Notes: a model not told the origin generated them from the letters alone. Positions 1 to 7,879 are shown, counted from the first letter of the stretch. The stretch is 64,000 nucleotides of DNA from Aneurinibacillus sp. REN35 (GCF_041379945.2 NZ_JBFTXJ020000008.1:119611-183610); one strand, 5' to 3'. A program made the numbers and translations.

Positions 1-246
1 CTCTACCAGGTTCTTAAAGCTAACTTCTTTGATCAGCTTTTTGCTAATTGCTTCATGGATCGCTTTCGTCGCTATCTGATCCGCCCGAACGCGAGCAATT
101 TCATGAAGAACAGGCTCGATATTTTTCTCCACATAATAAAAAGTTTGAAAGGTAAGGCCTAAAAAGATAAGCAAGGAGATGAGAAACATAAACTTTGAAG
201 GAATAGGCGCCCGCGTTGAGCGATTGCGCAATCTTCTCCGCTTCAT
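1..246 (-). CDS. yunB: Sporulation protein YunB, N-terminal part (cut by window edge)
   Basis: The reverse strand reads in frame from ATG at 246 to the window edge: 82 codons of a protein that continues outside. It opens with a basic stretch (MKRRRLRNRS), then one membrane segment at about residues 19-40, then the YVEKNIEPVLHEIA region typical of the YunB sporulation family. A Shine-Dalgarno AGGGGG sits about 7 bases upstream. YunB is a mother-cell sporulation protein of unclear biochemical role; yunC, yunD and yunE relatives follow at 7.2-10.2 kb, as in other bacilli, although several genes intervene here. The call rests on family resemblance and context. Confidence 0.85.
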   Translation of the reverse strand, partial: MKRRRLRNRSTRAPIPSKFMFLISLLIFLGLTFQTFYYVEKNIEPVLHEIARVRADQIATKAIHEAISKKLIKEVSFKNLVE

Positions 247-306
247 ACCGCCACCCCCTGCTTGTAATATATGCCCAAGGGTGAAGGGCTAACACTGAAC
301 ATGCGT

Positions 307-340
307 AAAAAGCCCGCCAGCAGTTCTGCCGACGGGCTTT
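307..340 (-). terminator. Rho-independent terminator after the GlsB/YeaQ gene
   Basis: On the minus strand a GC-rich hairpin (arms AAAGCCCG and CGGGCTTT) is followed by a T run. It lies just downstream of the stress-protein gene and before yunB. Confidence 0.8.
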
Positions 341-364
341 GAGTTTGACTACTATTCGTTTCTA

Positions 365-622
365 TTAATAGCTGCGACGGCGCATTCCTTTAAGCAGCAA
401 GCTTGCGATAAACACAAGCACGACTGCACCGATAATGGCTGGAACGATGGCAAATCCGCCTACCACCGGACCAAAGTCGCCAAGAAGAGCAGAACCGATC
501 CATGCACCGATGAATCCGGCAATAATGTTTCCGATAATGCCGCCTGGCACGTCACTTCCGACAATGGCTCCAGCCAACCAACCGATAATACCTCCAACAA
601 TTAATGCCCATAGAAAACTCAT
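365..622 (-). CDS. GlsB/YeaQ/YmgE family small membrane stress protein
   Basis: An 85-residue, glycine-rich, very hydrophobic protein (MSFLWALIVGGIIGWLAG start; three membrane segments), matching the transglycosylase-associated GlsB/YeaQ/YmgE family, which is linked to envelope and general stress. ATG at 622 is chosen over an upstream in-frame codon because GGAGG lies 10 bases before it and the family normally starts with this hydrophobic helix. The protein ends with basic residues (MRRRSY). A SigB-like promoter lies upstream, which fits a general-stress role. Its exact molecular activity is not known. Confidence 0.85.
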   Translation of the reverse strand: MSFLWALIVGGIIGWLAGAIVGSDVPGGIIGNIIAGFIGAWIGSALLGDFGPVVGGFAIVPAIIGAVVLVFIASLLLKGMRRRSY

Positions 623-677
623 ACTGTGTATCCCTCCAGATGTCTTTATCGTAATGCAAAATTGCTTATGCTTTGTA

Positions 678-703
678 ATACCCCGCCTTTTTTTTCTTGA
701 CAC
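678..703 (-). promoter_or_regulatory. SigB-like promoter of the GlsB/YeaQ gene
   Basis: On the minus strand, GTGTCA (698-703) is separated by 14 bases from GGGTAT (678-683). The SigB consensus is GTTTAA-N12-15-GGGTAT, so the -10 matches 6/6 and the -35 4/6. The transcript would start near 668, about 45 bases before the ATG at 622. Confidence 0.55.
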
Positions 704-765
704 ATTTTCGTCATATAACAAAATAAAAGTAAGAATCTGGTTTCATCATGGACGAATGGTGGAAA

Positions 766-802
766 AAAATAAAAACCCCCAACCGAATGAATTCGGTTGA
801 GA
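766..802 (-). terminator. Terminator after the NlpC/P60 gene
   Basis: The minus strand shows a hairpin with arms CAACCGAAT and ATTCGGTTG followed by GGGGG and a long T-rich run. It lies 38 bases past the stop of the hydrolase gene at 840. Confidence 0.8.
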
Positions 803-839
803 GTTAATAGCGTAGGTCTGTATGTATCTTACTATCTAT

Positions 840-1304
840 TTATTTCGTAACACGCTTGGCTCCCACATAACGGGAACCCCAATAATACTTATCGTTGATG
901 TTACTGATGGAAACACCTTGGCTGCTAGAGGAATGAATGAATCGGCCTCCACCTAAATACATACCTGCATGTGTAATAGGAGCACGACGGGACGTCTTAA
1001 AGAACACCAAATCTCCAGTACGCAGCTGTGAGCGGGAAACCGTCTGCCCTCTCTGATACATTGCGTTTGCCGTACGCGGTAACGTAATCTTCTCGCTCTT
1101 ATATACATAGTTTAAGAATCCAGAGCAATCAAAACCGCTTTTTGTCGTTCCGCCCCATTTGTATGGAGTTCCTAATACACTTACTGCTTTGGATACAAGA
1201 GACTCATTGGCTGCAGAAGCCACTCCTGTTCCAGCAGGCACAAAGAGGCTGCTTATCGCAACTGCACCTGCCATTGCAACTGTCATGATCGTCTTTTTTA
1301 CCAT
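840..1304 (-). CDS. Secreted NlpC/P60 peptidoglycan endopeptidase
   Basis: A 154-residue protein with a Sec signal peptide (hydrophobic core about residues 5-25, cleavage likely near ASA-ANE at 29-33) and a single NlpC/P60 domain. The catalytic Cys60 is in FDCSGF, His112 in THAGMYLGG and the third residue His124 in RFIHSSS. It has no LysM or SH3 cell-wall-binding repeats, so it is a minimal hydrolase, probably a D,L-endopeptidase cutting stem peptides. A c-di-AMP riboswitch lies directly upstream, a pairing common in Firmicutes wall hydrolases that links wall cutting to osmotic signalling. The start at 1304 has GGGAG upstream at somewhat long spacing. Confidence 0.92.
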   Translation of the reverse strand: MVKKTIMTVAMAGAVAISSLFVPAGTGVASAANESLVSKAVSVLGTPYKWGGTTKSGFDCSGFLNYVYKSEKITLPRTANAMYQRGQTVSRSQLRTGDLVFFKTSRRAPITHAGMYLGGGRFIHSSSSQGVSISNINDKYYWGSRYVGAKRVTK

Positions 1305-1324
1305 CGTCTAGTGTTACTCCCTTC

Positions 1325-1436
1325 ATGCCTACGAGGTTAGTTGACGGGTTAAGAGGATAAGGTCTCTTTTCGTATGTACACGAATACACCCCAGAAGTAA
1401 ATCGTCCCCCGCTTCACATAATGTGAATTCGGCAAG
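1325..1436 (-). ncRNA. c-di-AMP riboswitch (ydaO-yuaA type)
   Basis: Read on the minus strand, the conserved ydaO-class blocks appear in order: GCCGAATTC, AGCGGGGGACGATTTACTTC, a GGGGTGTATTCG box, and CCGTCAACTAACCTCGTAGGC, closed by a short P1 pairing (TGCC with GGCA). This class binds cyclic di-AMP and usually turns expression off. P1 ends about 20 bases from the ATG and leaves no room for an intrinsic terminator. The rest of the 1305-1671 gap upstream of the aptamer is AT-rich promoter DNA in which I see no gene. Confidence 0.9.
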
Positions 1437-1646
1437 TAAACTTTTTCTATTAATTGGCCACCTCTACAATAGTAATCATTCTCTATGTTTCTATCTCTTT
1501 CCAACAACAACGGTTTAAGTTTATCGAATTCTATCGAAAAAGAGAAGATTTTTAAGAAATTGTTCACATTTCAGACACAATTAGGTGAATTTTTTTGCAA
1601 CCCGAAAAAATAATCTTTCTTTTTACGATTTGGATATAACTTCTAA

Positions 1647-1674
1647 AAGCCAGGATGCATCCATCCTGGCTTTA
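1647..1674 (-). terminator. Terminator after the DUF3891 gene
   Basis: Hairpin with arms GCCAGGATG and CATCCTGGC directly after the stop codon at 1672; the loop is very short. T-rich flanks occur on both sides, so it may work in both directions. Confidence 0.7.
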
Positions 1675-2439
1675 TTTATCCGTAAATAATATGCGCCGTT
1701 CCTCCCATGCTGTTTCATGATACGCACGCGCAATCCCTTCCTGCCTAATCTTCTCCTTGGAGACATTTTTATACGGAATTGTGATCTCCCATATATCCGC
1801 AAACGGAAAAGGCCGCAGCGCTACCGTCTGAGCATTTGCCCAATGAGCCATCACTTTCTTACCTGCTGCAAAAGCGAATGCCTGCGGGAAACCGTTCCGG
1901 AACCAGCTGATTTCTTCTTCTTTTGCTACGCCGGGTTCCTGCATACAAACATACAAGGAAAGGTTATCGCAAAATTGAAGAAGATCAAATTGAAAATCCA
2001 GCGCCTCTTTTTCTGCTTGATTGAGGGAGAACTGTGCAAGAAGCCGACGCTGCCTCTCCCGCTCCTTATCCACATATGCCAGCGCTGCCTCTTCAGACGT
2101 ACCATCAAAAAAAGATACATAGTGCATGCTGCACAAAAGTGCCGCATACGGACTCTCCTTCTCGATTTCGTCTACACCTTTTTTGTAAAAAGGGAGCTTG
2201 GGTACCAAAGGAAAATCTACAAATGTATACGGCTTCCTCTCAGCATCATACCAAAATGGCGTATCGTCTACATCTATCCAACCCCGATCATGCTGACTGA
2301 TTCCGTAGATAACCTCCTCACGTTTTTCTTTTCCAATAAAATAATCATCCTTCCAGTGTCCAGCCATCCCTCCAGAAGCGAGCGCGTGATCATGCTGTGT
2401 GAACATGACAAAGCTATATTCCCGTTCATATGCGATCAT
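1672..2439 (-). CDS. DUF3891 family protein
   Basis: A 255-residue soluble protein beginning MIAYEREYSFVMFTQHDHAL, recognisable as DUF3891 by the FTQHDHA..SG..A..W block near the N-terminus and YGISQHDRGW at about residues 46-55. The repeated QHD motifs and scattered His/Asp residues look like an HD-like metal-binding site, but no activity is established for the family. GGAGAG lies about 8 bases before the ATG. It has no signal peptide or membrane segment, and its neighbours do not suggest a pathway. Confidence 0.8.
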   Translation of the reverse strand: MIAYEREYSFVMFTQHDHALASGGMAGHWKDDYFIGKEKREEVIYGISQHDRGWIDVDDTPFWYDAERKPYTFVDFPLVPKLPFYKKGVDEIEKESPYAALLCSMHYVSFFDGTSEEAALAYVDKERERQRRLLAQFSLNQAEKEALDFQFDLLQFCDNLSLYVCMQEPGVAKEEEISWFRNGFPQAFAFAAGKKVMAHWANAQTVALRPFPFADIWEITIPYKNVSKEKIRQEGIARAYHETAWEERRILFTDK

Positions 2440-2465
2440 ATTCTCTCTCCTTTGCTTTTACTCTG

Positions 2466-3572
2466 TTATGTTACCTTCTCTTTACCCATATTTTTTTCAT
2501 TCGCACGCTGCCGCAGCCACCACTGTAAAAGGGGCGGAACGAGGAACATGACAAAAAACACCCGAAAGAGCTGATATCCGCTCACCATCGATAGATCAGC
2601 ATGCACCATACTCGCCGTTACACCCATCTCGGCAATTCCGCCCGGTGCAGTGCTTAAAAAAGCTGTCGTCAATGTCATCGGTGTCCACAATGTAAGCAAA
2701 AATGCGAGCAGAAGGGAAAAAAGAACAAGAATGATACTGCTAAGCACCGTATATATACTTAAAGCCTGCATGTTTGTAATCGACTGCGGCTTCATCTGTA
2801 AGCCGATATGGACTCCAATCGCAAATTGAGACAGCAGAACAAAGGCCGAAGGAAGAGGAGGGGCTTCTCCGCCGATAGCAACCAATACGATCGCAGTACT
2901 CAGCAGCGGCCCTGTCAAAGCGCCCGCAGGAAGACCAAGGCGCGGTCCTCCCCACATGCCAAGCAGCGCAATACCGGCATAGAGAAAATACTGCTCCCAT
3001 GAAGCGGAGAAGCCGACTGCTCCTGCCGCCGTCCCTCCCCCGTCTCCGCTAGAAACCATCGGCTGCTCAAGACCATGCACCGTAAGAAACGGCACCAGAA
3101 AAATAACGGCCATGACGCGAACTGTCTGCATAAAGGCTACCATGGTCTCATCGACTGCTTCCGCCTCCTCACTTAGGATAAGCATTTGTGAGAGTCCGCC
3201 GGGTACACTGCCAAAAATCCCTGTCGCAATATCCGCTCCAAGACGCTTGGCAATGATCATGCCGAGCGACAGACTGATCCCGACCGTAAGCGCCGTTGAG
3301 ATCAGCATGAATGGAAGCTGCTGGAGGATCTGCAAGGCCGTCTCCCGCGTAAACGAAGCACCCAGCATGTATCCTAAAAGAAGAAGGGCCGTCTGACGAA
3401 ATGAATACGGCCATACAAGCGAACGACCGGTTAGCAAGCGCCAGATCGTTACAGATGCTACCGGACCAAGAATCCACGGAAGCGGTACGTGAAGCAGCAA
3501 AAACAGCAAAGCACCCACAATACCTACACCCGCAGTCTCTAACGCAGCCGCATGTTTTTTTATCGTTTCCAT
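2466..3572 (-). CDS. AbrB family membrane protein (putative ammonia monooxygenase family)
   Basis: A 368-residue polytopic membrane protein with about ten hydrophobic helices and an internal repeat. Both halves carry a similar glycine-rich helix: GSVPGGLSQMLILSEEAEAVD in the first and STAPGGIAEMGVTASMVHAD in the second, the hallmark of the AbrB duplication family (distinct from the DNA-binding AbrB). Databases often name it ammonia monooxygenase, a label without good support; related proteins are viewed as transporters. AAAGGAGAG sits 10 bases before the ATG. It lies 26 bases upstream of the DUF3891 gene, so the two may be co-transcribed. Confidence 0.85.
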   Translation of the reverse strand: METIKKHAAALETAGVGIVGALLFLLLHVPLPWILGPVASVTIWRLLTGRSLVWPYSFRQTALLLLGYMLGASFTRETALQILQQLPFMLISTALTVGISLSLGMIIAKRLGADIATGIFGSVPGGLSQMLILSEEAEAVDETMVAFMQTVRVMAVIFLVPFLTVHGLEQPMVSSGDGGGTAAGAVGFSASWEQYFLYAGIALLGMWGGPRLGLPAGALTGPLLSTAIVLVAIGGEAPPLPSAFVLLSQFAIGVHIGLQMKPQSITNMQALSIYTVLSSIILVLFSLLLAFLLTLWTPMTLTTAFLSTAPGGIAEMGVTASMVHADLSMVSGYQLFRVFFVMFLVPPLLQWWLRQRANEKNMGKEKVT

Positions 3573-3631
3573 TTAGCTTCTCTCCTTTACCTCTTCCCTC
3601 ATCCTACTCCCTTCCTTAATCTGCCGCAAAT

Positions 3632-3662
3632 AAAAAACCCCCGCTCCGGTAAGAAGCGGGGA
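3632..3662 (-). terminator. Terminator after the SleB-like gene
   Basis: Minus-strand hairpin CCCCGCTTC...GAGCGGGG followed by a run of six T, 11 bases past the stop at 3673. Confidence 0.85.
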
Positions 3663-3672
3663 TGATGTTACA

Positions 3673-4323
3673 CTATTTAGCAAAGATGTGCTTGCCGATC
3701 TTTTTAATCTGCTGCCGTGTCCAAATCCATTTGGATGTAGCAATATCGGGGTTGAAGTAATAAAGTGACCGATCAGTCGGATCGACTCCTCGAAGCGCTT
3801 CACGCGCTGCACGATACGCCTGTTTATTCGGCGTCAGGGCATATTGACCGTCAGAGACAGCCGTGAATGCGCCCGGCTGAAAAATCACCTCTTGCATCGT
3901 CTTTGGGAACTCTTCTGATTGCAGACGGTTTAATACTACCGCACCTACAGCAACTTGTCCTTCAAACGATTCACCGCGCGCTTCCCCGTGGATAACCCGA
4001 GCGAGCTTATCTACATCTTCTTTTTTTATCGTCGATTTCTTTATTTTGGCCAGTGTGTTTGGCCCAGCTACTCCATCTACCGCTAGACCATGCTCACGCT
4101 GAAAAGCCTGTACCGCTTTTTCAGTCAATGTGCCGTAATAGCCGGTTGACGCTACAGAAAGATATCCTTGGGTACCCAATTGAAATTGTAAATCCCAGAC
4201 ATCGCTGTTTTTCATGCCTTTCTTTAACATTGGTGCCGCTCCTGCATGAGCATACGTCGGTCCTGCTGTAGTTCCTAGCATAAGAGCGGACAGGAGCAGC
4301 GGTACTACGATTCTCTTCTTCAT
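3673..4323 (-). CDS. SleB/CwlJ-family cell wall hydrolase with peptidoglycan-binding domain
   Basis: A 216-residue exported protein: signal peptide (residues 1-26), a PG_binding_1 domain (about 32-92; LQFQLGTQGYL...GYYGTLTEKAVQAFQ) and a Hydrolase_2 domain (about 100-216; ARVIHGEARGESFEGQVAVG and VVLNRL). Glu of the HGEARGE motif is the expected catalytic acid. Such enzymes are muramic-lactam-specific lytic transglycosylases acting on the spore cortex. It is shorter than classic SleB (about 300 residues), has no ypeB partner beside it, and resembles the YkvT-like branch. AGGAGG precedes the ATG. A near-consensus SigA-type promoter lies upstream, which is unusual for a spore-only enzyme. Confidence 0.88.
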   Translation of the reverse strand: MKKRIVVPLLLSALMLGTTAGPTYAHAGAAPMLKKGMKNSDVWDLQFQLGTQGYLSVASTGYYGTLTEKAVQAFQREHGLAVDGVAGPNTLAKIKKSTIKKEDVDKLARVIHGEARGESFEGQVAVGAVVLNRLQSEEFPKTMQEVIFQPGAFTAVSDGQYALTPNKQAYRAAREALRGVDPTDRSLYYFNPDIATSKWIWTRQQIKKIGKHIFAK

Positions 4324-4355
4324 CTTGGCGTGACCTCCTCTTTCTCCTTCCCCAC

Positions 4356-4384
4356 ATTATAGGGAGAGCCCACTGGGCATTCAA
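4356..4384 (-). promoter_or_regulatory. SigA-type promoter of the SleB-like gene
   Basis: Minus strand TTGAAT (4379-4384), 17-base spacer, TATAAT (4356-4361): five of six at -35 and six of six at -10. The predicted start is about 25-30 bases upstream of the ATG. Confidence 0.65.
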
Positions 4385-4521
4385 TACACAAAAAGTCGTA
4401 ACTATATGGAAAAAAGAGAGAGAATATGGAGGTTTCAGCAAGTTTCAAAAGAAAAGAAGCAAAAACGTAGGAAACGATTCCCACAAGCCTTCCTGTCGAT
4501 TCGTATATATAGGCTGCATAT

Positions 4522-4555
4522 GAAAAAAGAGAGAGGTGCATCCCCTCCTCTCTTC
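4522..4555 (-). terminator. Terminator after the ThyX-like gene
   Basis: Minus-strand hairpin AGAGAGGAGGGG...CCTCTCTC followed by six T, directly after the stop codon at 4564. Confidence 0.75.
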
Positions 4556-4563
4556 TGCGGCTT

Positions 4564-5958
4564 TTATTTTATATGATGACGATCCATTGTAAAGCCAGAT
4601 AGCGCCTGCTCTTCTTCTTGAAACACACGTTCAAGCTGCGATGCCACACTGCGAATCTCATCCTGTGCATATACTTCCTTACGAAGCGTGACAAAATGGG
4701 ACAGACCATACAGGTTAGCATAGAGCGGAAGACGGCGCGCATTGGCGTTAAGCACTACATACGGCGCAATGCCGCTGAGCCCTGCACCCACAAGTTCATT
4801 ATATAATTGATGGGATTGATCGCGCATGCTCAGTAGAATATCGAAGATCCGCTCTGCTTCTGGTATGTCAGACGCTTCTGCTGCTTCAGACGGGATGATC
4901 AACCCATAGTAAGTATCCGGTAGCTGCAAAGAAAAATCGAAGGCCCGATGCCGGATGATCTGATGATGGCATCCTTGAGAACATGTAATGGCAACCGGCT
5001 TACCAAAGGCGCGCATCACCGTTGGAAGTTCGCTGAATCGATTCATTTCCGTCATATCACCTAGCACAATATCCCTTGCATGGGTACAGGAAAGACCAAC
5101 TGCATCCTCTACTTCAACAAACGGGCCATTGTACACGGGAAGGATATCCACATGGGATGTACGTCGCTTATAAAACTCGGCTGTATAAGAACGCAAATAC
5201 GGAGTCGCTTCTGTATCACGAAGCAGGGACGGCAATACTTCCGCTGTATGTGCTCTAATTTTTGCTGCGGTCTCAACCACTTCTTGGCTATAGCCTTCAT
5301 GGGCGAGCATTTCCGCTATCGCATCCGAGATGGCCCGCGCATTCCCTGTTACGGCTACATTAGACTTCGCAGCAAGCGGCAGCACATTACGCGCCTTCTC
5401 GTATGCCAGCTTTTCGATATCACCGTCTTTTCTATCTGGATTCCTCTTTTTGATGACATCAACAAACAGCGGAATAAGCTCTTCGTATTTTTCAAAGCAT
5501 TCTTCTCCAAAACGAATATAGCGCTCTTTAAGCGTTGGATGGTCATCGAGCTCTTTTGGAATGACAAAGGCCTGCGATTTCTGATTCTGCATGTTAAACT
5601 CAGTAAACGATAACCATTTTGCAGCTTGGACGGTTTCTAATACCTCAGTAAACCAACGAGAGACACCTTCAATACAGAATTGAGCCACGGCATGCTCCCT
5701 GATACTCGGGTGACCATACCTAGCCTCCCACTCCTTCATGAATCCACCGGAATAGACTGCGGACTGCTTCCACATGGAGATCATATCTACATCCGGCAGC
5801 TGCAATGTGTCTTCTTTGATCAAATCATACAAGCTCTCACGGAAGCTATACGGACTCCGACTCACCTTGGCAAAAACAGTGCCTACTACTTCTGTTGGTA
5901 TATTTTTAATTGCATATACGTTATCTTCAGTACTGGTTACACAATTCTCCAATCTCAT
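4564..5958 (-). CDS. ThyX-like (FAD-dependent thymidylate synthase family) protein, tandem and degenerate
   Basis: A 464-residue protein built from two ThyX-like halves. Half one holds HPSIREHAVAQFCIEGVSRWF (about residues 85-105) and the distal NAR block ARNVLPLAAKSNVAVTGNAR (about 190-210), but the RHR motif expected after it reads TVQAAKW. Half two holds HHQIIRHRAFDFSLQLPDTYY (about 335-355): RHR is present, while the Ser expected eight residues later is Leu. ThyX makes dTMP from dUMP using FAD and methylene-folate; whether this protein does so is uncertain. ATG at 5958 is preferred over one seven codons upstream because GGTGGAG lies well spaced before it. Confidence 0.8.
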   Translation of the reverse strand: MRLENCVTSTEDNVYAIKNIPTEVVGTVFAKVSRSPYSFRESLYDLIKEDTLQLPDVDMISMWKQSAVYSGGFMKEWEARYGHPSIREHAVAQFCIEGVSRWFTEVLETVQAAKWLSFTEFNMQNQKSQAFVIPKELDDHPTLKERYIRFGEECFEKYEELIPLFVDVIKKRNPDRKDGDIEKLAYEKARNVLPLAAKSNVAVTGNARAISDAIAEMLAHEGYSQEVVETAAKIRAHTAEVLPSLLRDTEATPYLRSYTAEFYKRRTSHVDILPVYNGPFVEVEDAVGLSCTHARDIVLGDMTEMNRFSELPTVMRAFGKPVAITCSQGCHHQIIRHRAFDFSLQLPDTYYGLIIPSEAAEASDIPEAERIFDILLSMRDQSHQLYNELVGAGLSGIAPYVVLNANARRLPLYANLYGLSHFVTLRKEVYAQDEIRSVASQLERVFQEEEQALSGFTMDRHHIK

Positions 5959-5987
5959 TCCCTGCTCCACCCCATTCATCTATTCCG

Positions 5988-7079
5988 CTATAAAATCGGC
6001 TCACACTGTACGATGGTTATGTTGAGCTCTTTGGAAAGGTCCATTTCGTAATACGGGACAGGCTTGCTTCCATCTTCACGCTTAATGATGCGCACTACAG
6101 GTCGTCCCGGTAGATTCCGATTATAATCAACAACAATGCCGACGGCTCCCGTATTCAGTGTAACTGTTAAGCCAATCGGATAAATAGCAACCGTCTTACG
6201 GAACGCTTCAACAATCTTCGGCTCAAAATGAGTGCCTGTACCGGCAAAAATAATTTCCATAGCATCATGCGGTAGCATAGCATTACGATATACCCGATTG
6301 GTTGTCAGCGCATCAAATACATCACACACGGAGAGCAGACGCGCATACTTATGGATTTCGTCACCTTGCAAAGCTCTCGGATAACCTGTCCCATCAAGTC
6401 TCTCATGATGTTGGTACGCACAATGCGCCGCCAGCAACGGGATACCTTGCTGGTGACGCAAGTAGTTAAATCCGTATTCTGCATGCTGCTTTACGGTAGA
6501 GAACTCCTCATCGGTAAGACGGCCAGGCTTATACAGAATCTCCTCGGGAATCATCAGCTTCCCAATGTCATGCAGCATAGCTCCGATGCCAAGTTCCAAC
6601 AATTCCTTATCCGTATATCCAAGTTCAAGACCGACCGCTGCAGCATAGATCGCAACATTAAGCGAATGAGCATACACATAATGATCCTGAATGTACATAT
6701 CACTTAATAGTCCTATCGCTTTTCGGTTGTTTTTCAAATCGGCCAAAATCAATTCAAACACATTGCGGAAAGCAGCCGTTGTAGCGGGAGAGAGGCGCGC
6801 TTTCCACTTTTTCTCGGCATGAATGATTTCTGAGAATCCCTGATAAATAACCTTCATCGCCATTTGTCTGGTTTCTTGTGAAATAGTTTCTTCGATTTCT
6901 ATATCTTCCGTCGCTTCATCCCGTATATATATCGTGTTGATTCCCTTTTGCTTTAAACGCTCAATCATACTATCTGTTAGCGTCATATCTGTATTAAGCA
7001 AAATTGTTCCCTGATCCGTACAAATCGGCTGTGCCAATACCATACCCGCTTGACAGCGTTCAATGGAGATTAATCGCAT
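5988..7079 (-). CDS. HD-GYP domain c-di-GMP phosphodiesterase
   Basis: A 363-residue cytoplasmic protein with an N-terminal sensory region (about 1-110, starting LISIERCQAGMVLAQPI), an HD-GYP domain (about 125-290) and a C-terminal extension of about 70 residues. The HD signature (MLHDIGKLMIPEE), the HHERLDGTGYP motif and the ARLLSVCDVFDAL metal-site helix are all intact, so cyclic di-GMP hydrolysis is expected. AAGGAG precedes the ATG. The terminator after yunC separates it from the gene upstream, and it lies 29 bases ahead of the ThyX-like start, so those two may share a transcript. A GGDEF protein at 26.7 kb is a possible opposing activity. Confidence 0.92.
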   Translation of the reverse strand: MRLISIERCQAGMVLAQPICTDQGTILLNTDMTLTDSMIERLKQKGINTIYIRDEATEDIEIEETISQETRQMAMKVIYQGFSEIIHAEKKWKARLSPATTAAFRNVFELILADLKNNRKAIGLLSDMYIQDHYVYAHSLNVAIYAAAVGLELGYTDKELLELGIGAMLHDIGKLMIPEEILYKPGRLTDEEFSTVKQHAEYGFNYLRHQQGIPLLAAHCAYQHHERLDGTGYPRALQGDEIHKYARLLSVCDVFDALTTNRVYRNAMLPHDAMEIIFAGTGTHFEPKIVEAFRKTVAIYPIGLTVTLNTGAVGIVVDYNRNLPGRPVVRIIKREDGSKPVPYYEMDLSKELNITIVQCEPIL

Positions 7080-7161
7080 ACCTCGTTAACTCCTTATTTA
7101 CCTAGTCTCTTTTTCTCATTATACATACCGTCCTCTAGGAAATATATCGTATAATCTACCT

Positions 7162-7189
7162 AAAAAAAAGAGCTTTCCATTGGAAAGCT
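7162..7189 (-). terminator. Terminator overlapping the yunC stop
   Basis: Minus-strand AGCTTTCC-AAT-GGAAAGCT followed by eight T; the hairpin begins at the yunC stop codon. Confidence 0.85.
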
Positions 7190-7490
7190 ACAGCATAGCA
7201 ATAATTGCATCTTTACCTTTCATCCCCGGCACGATACCTATTTCCTCCGCTGCGATCGTGACAGACTCTAGCGGTGCTTCGAGCAGTTGTTCAATCGTTC
7301 GCACACCCAGCGCTCTTCCGGCAATAATCCCGCGGTCTGCAAGACGTTCATTTAATAACCCTACATCAAGCGCCCCACACATAATATAGCCTCTCTCTGT
7401 CGTAACCATCAGTAAATTTGTTTTCGGCAATGCAACCGAAACAGCCGTTACTTGATGACCATCAAGCACAAGCGGTTTCACCTCGACCAT
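7188..7490 (-). CDS. yunC: DUF1805 family protein YunC
   Basis: A 100-residue protein (MVEVKPLVLDGHQVTAVSVA...) with the DUF1805 pattern: TTERGYIMCGALDVGLLNERLADRG in the centre, then GVRTIEQLLEAPLESVTIAAEEIGI and a glycine-rich end. The family forms small compact proteins of unknown function that travel with yunB and yunD. GGGAGG lies nine bases before the start. It is the last gene of a yunE-yunD-small gene-yunC unit that ends in a strong terminator. Confidence 0.88.
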   Translation of the reverse strand: MVEVKPLVLDGHQVTAVSVALPKTNLLMVTTERGYIMCGALDVGLLNERLADRGIIAGRALGVRTIEQLLEAPLESVTIAAEEIGIVPGMKGKDAIIAML

Positions 7491-7560
7491 GCTCTACGTC
7501 CTCCCTATGCCTTATTCCTTTCCCTCTACACTATGTAAGAGGCCAAGTTTCTGTGACATC

Positions 7561-7818
7561 TTAATGGTATCGCTGCTGGCGAACTGTCTCCGGCCGCACA
7601 TTTCTTGCGCCCTCCTCCGCCATTTTCACTCGCAGCATCTCCATTAGATACAAGCCAAGCATCTGATACATCTCGTTTTCATTCATCTCTTCGATCCACT
7701 GCATCAGCTCTTCTTTTCCCTGACCATGCAGAAGACTCATCACGATGGCTGTCACATCTTCTTCGTCGCCTGTTAATTTATCTCGATACAAATTGTAAAT
7801 CTCATTGACTAGTTTCAT
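7561..7818 (-). CDS. Small conserved protein, probably DUF6154 family
   Basis: An 85-residue acidic helical protein starting MKLVNEIYNLYRDKLTGDEED. The opening EIY.LYRDKLTG..ED and the central EL..WI.EMN..E...MLGLYL resemble the small Bacillales family I know as DUF6154; I cannot confirm by search. No catalytic motif, signal peptide or membrane segment is visible. It sits between yunD (61 bases upstream) and yunC (70 bases downstream), so it belongs to the same operon. Confidence 0.6.
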   Translation of the reverse strand: MKLVNEIYNLYRDKLTGDEEDVTAIVMSLLHGQGKEELMQWIEEMNENEMYQMLGLYLMEMLRVKMAEEGARNVRPETVRQQRYH

Positions 7819-7879
7819 GAAACATACGTACCCCTTTCACATCTATAATGCTCATGCGGTCTCTCTACTATCTTCCGCT

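Noticed and set aside
101..295. 64-residue minus-strand reading frame over the yunB start
   Set aside because: It is out of frame with yunB, which reads without interruption from 246 to the window edge with a ribosome site and family match.
1349..1567. 72-residue minus-strand frame upstream of the NlpC gene
   Set aside because: It lies across the c-di-AMP riboswitch; conserved RNA motifs explain the sequence and no ribosome site is present.
1717..2574. 285-residue plus-strand frame opposite the DUF3891 gene
   Set aside because: Antisense to a well-formed gene with proper start and terminator; composition is Arg/Cys/Ile-rich without any domain.
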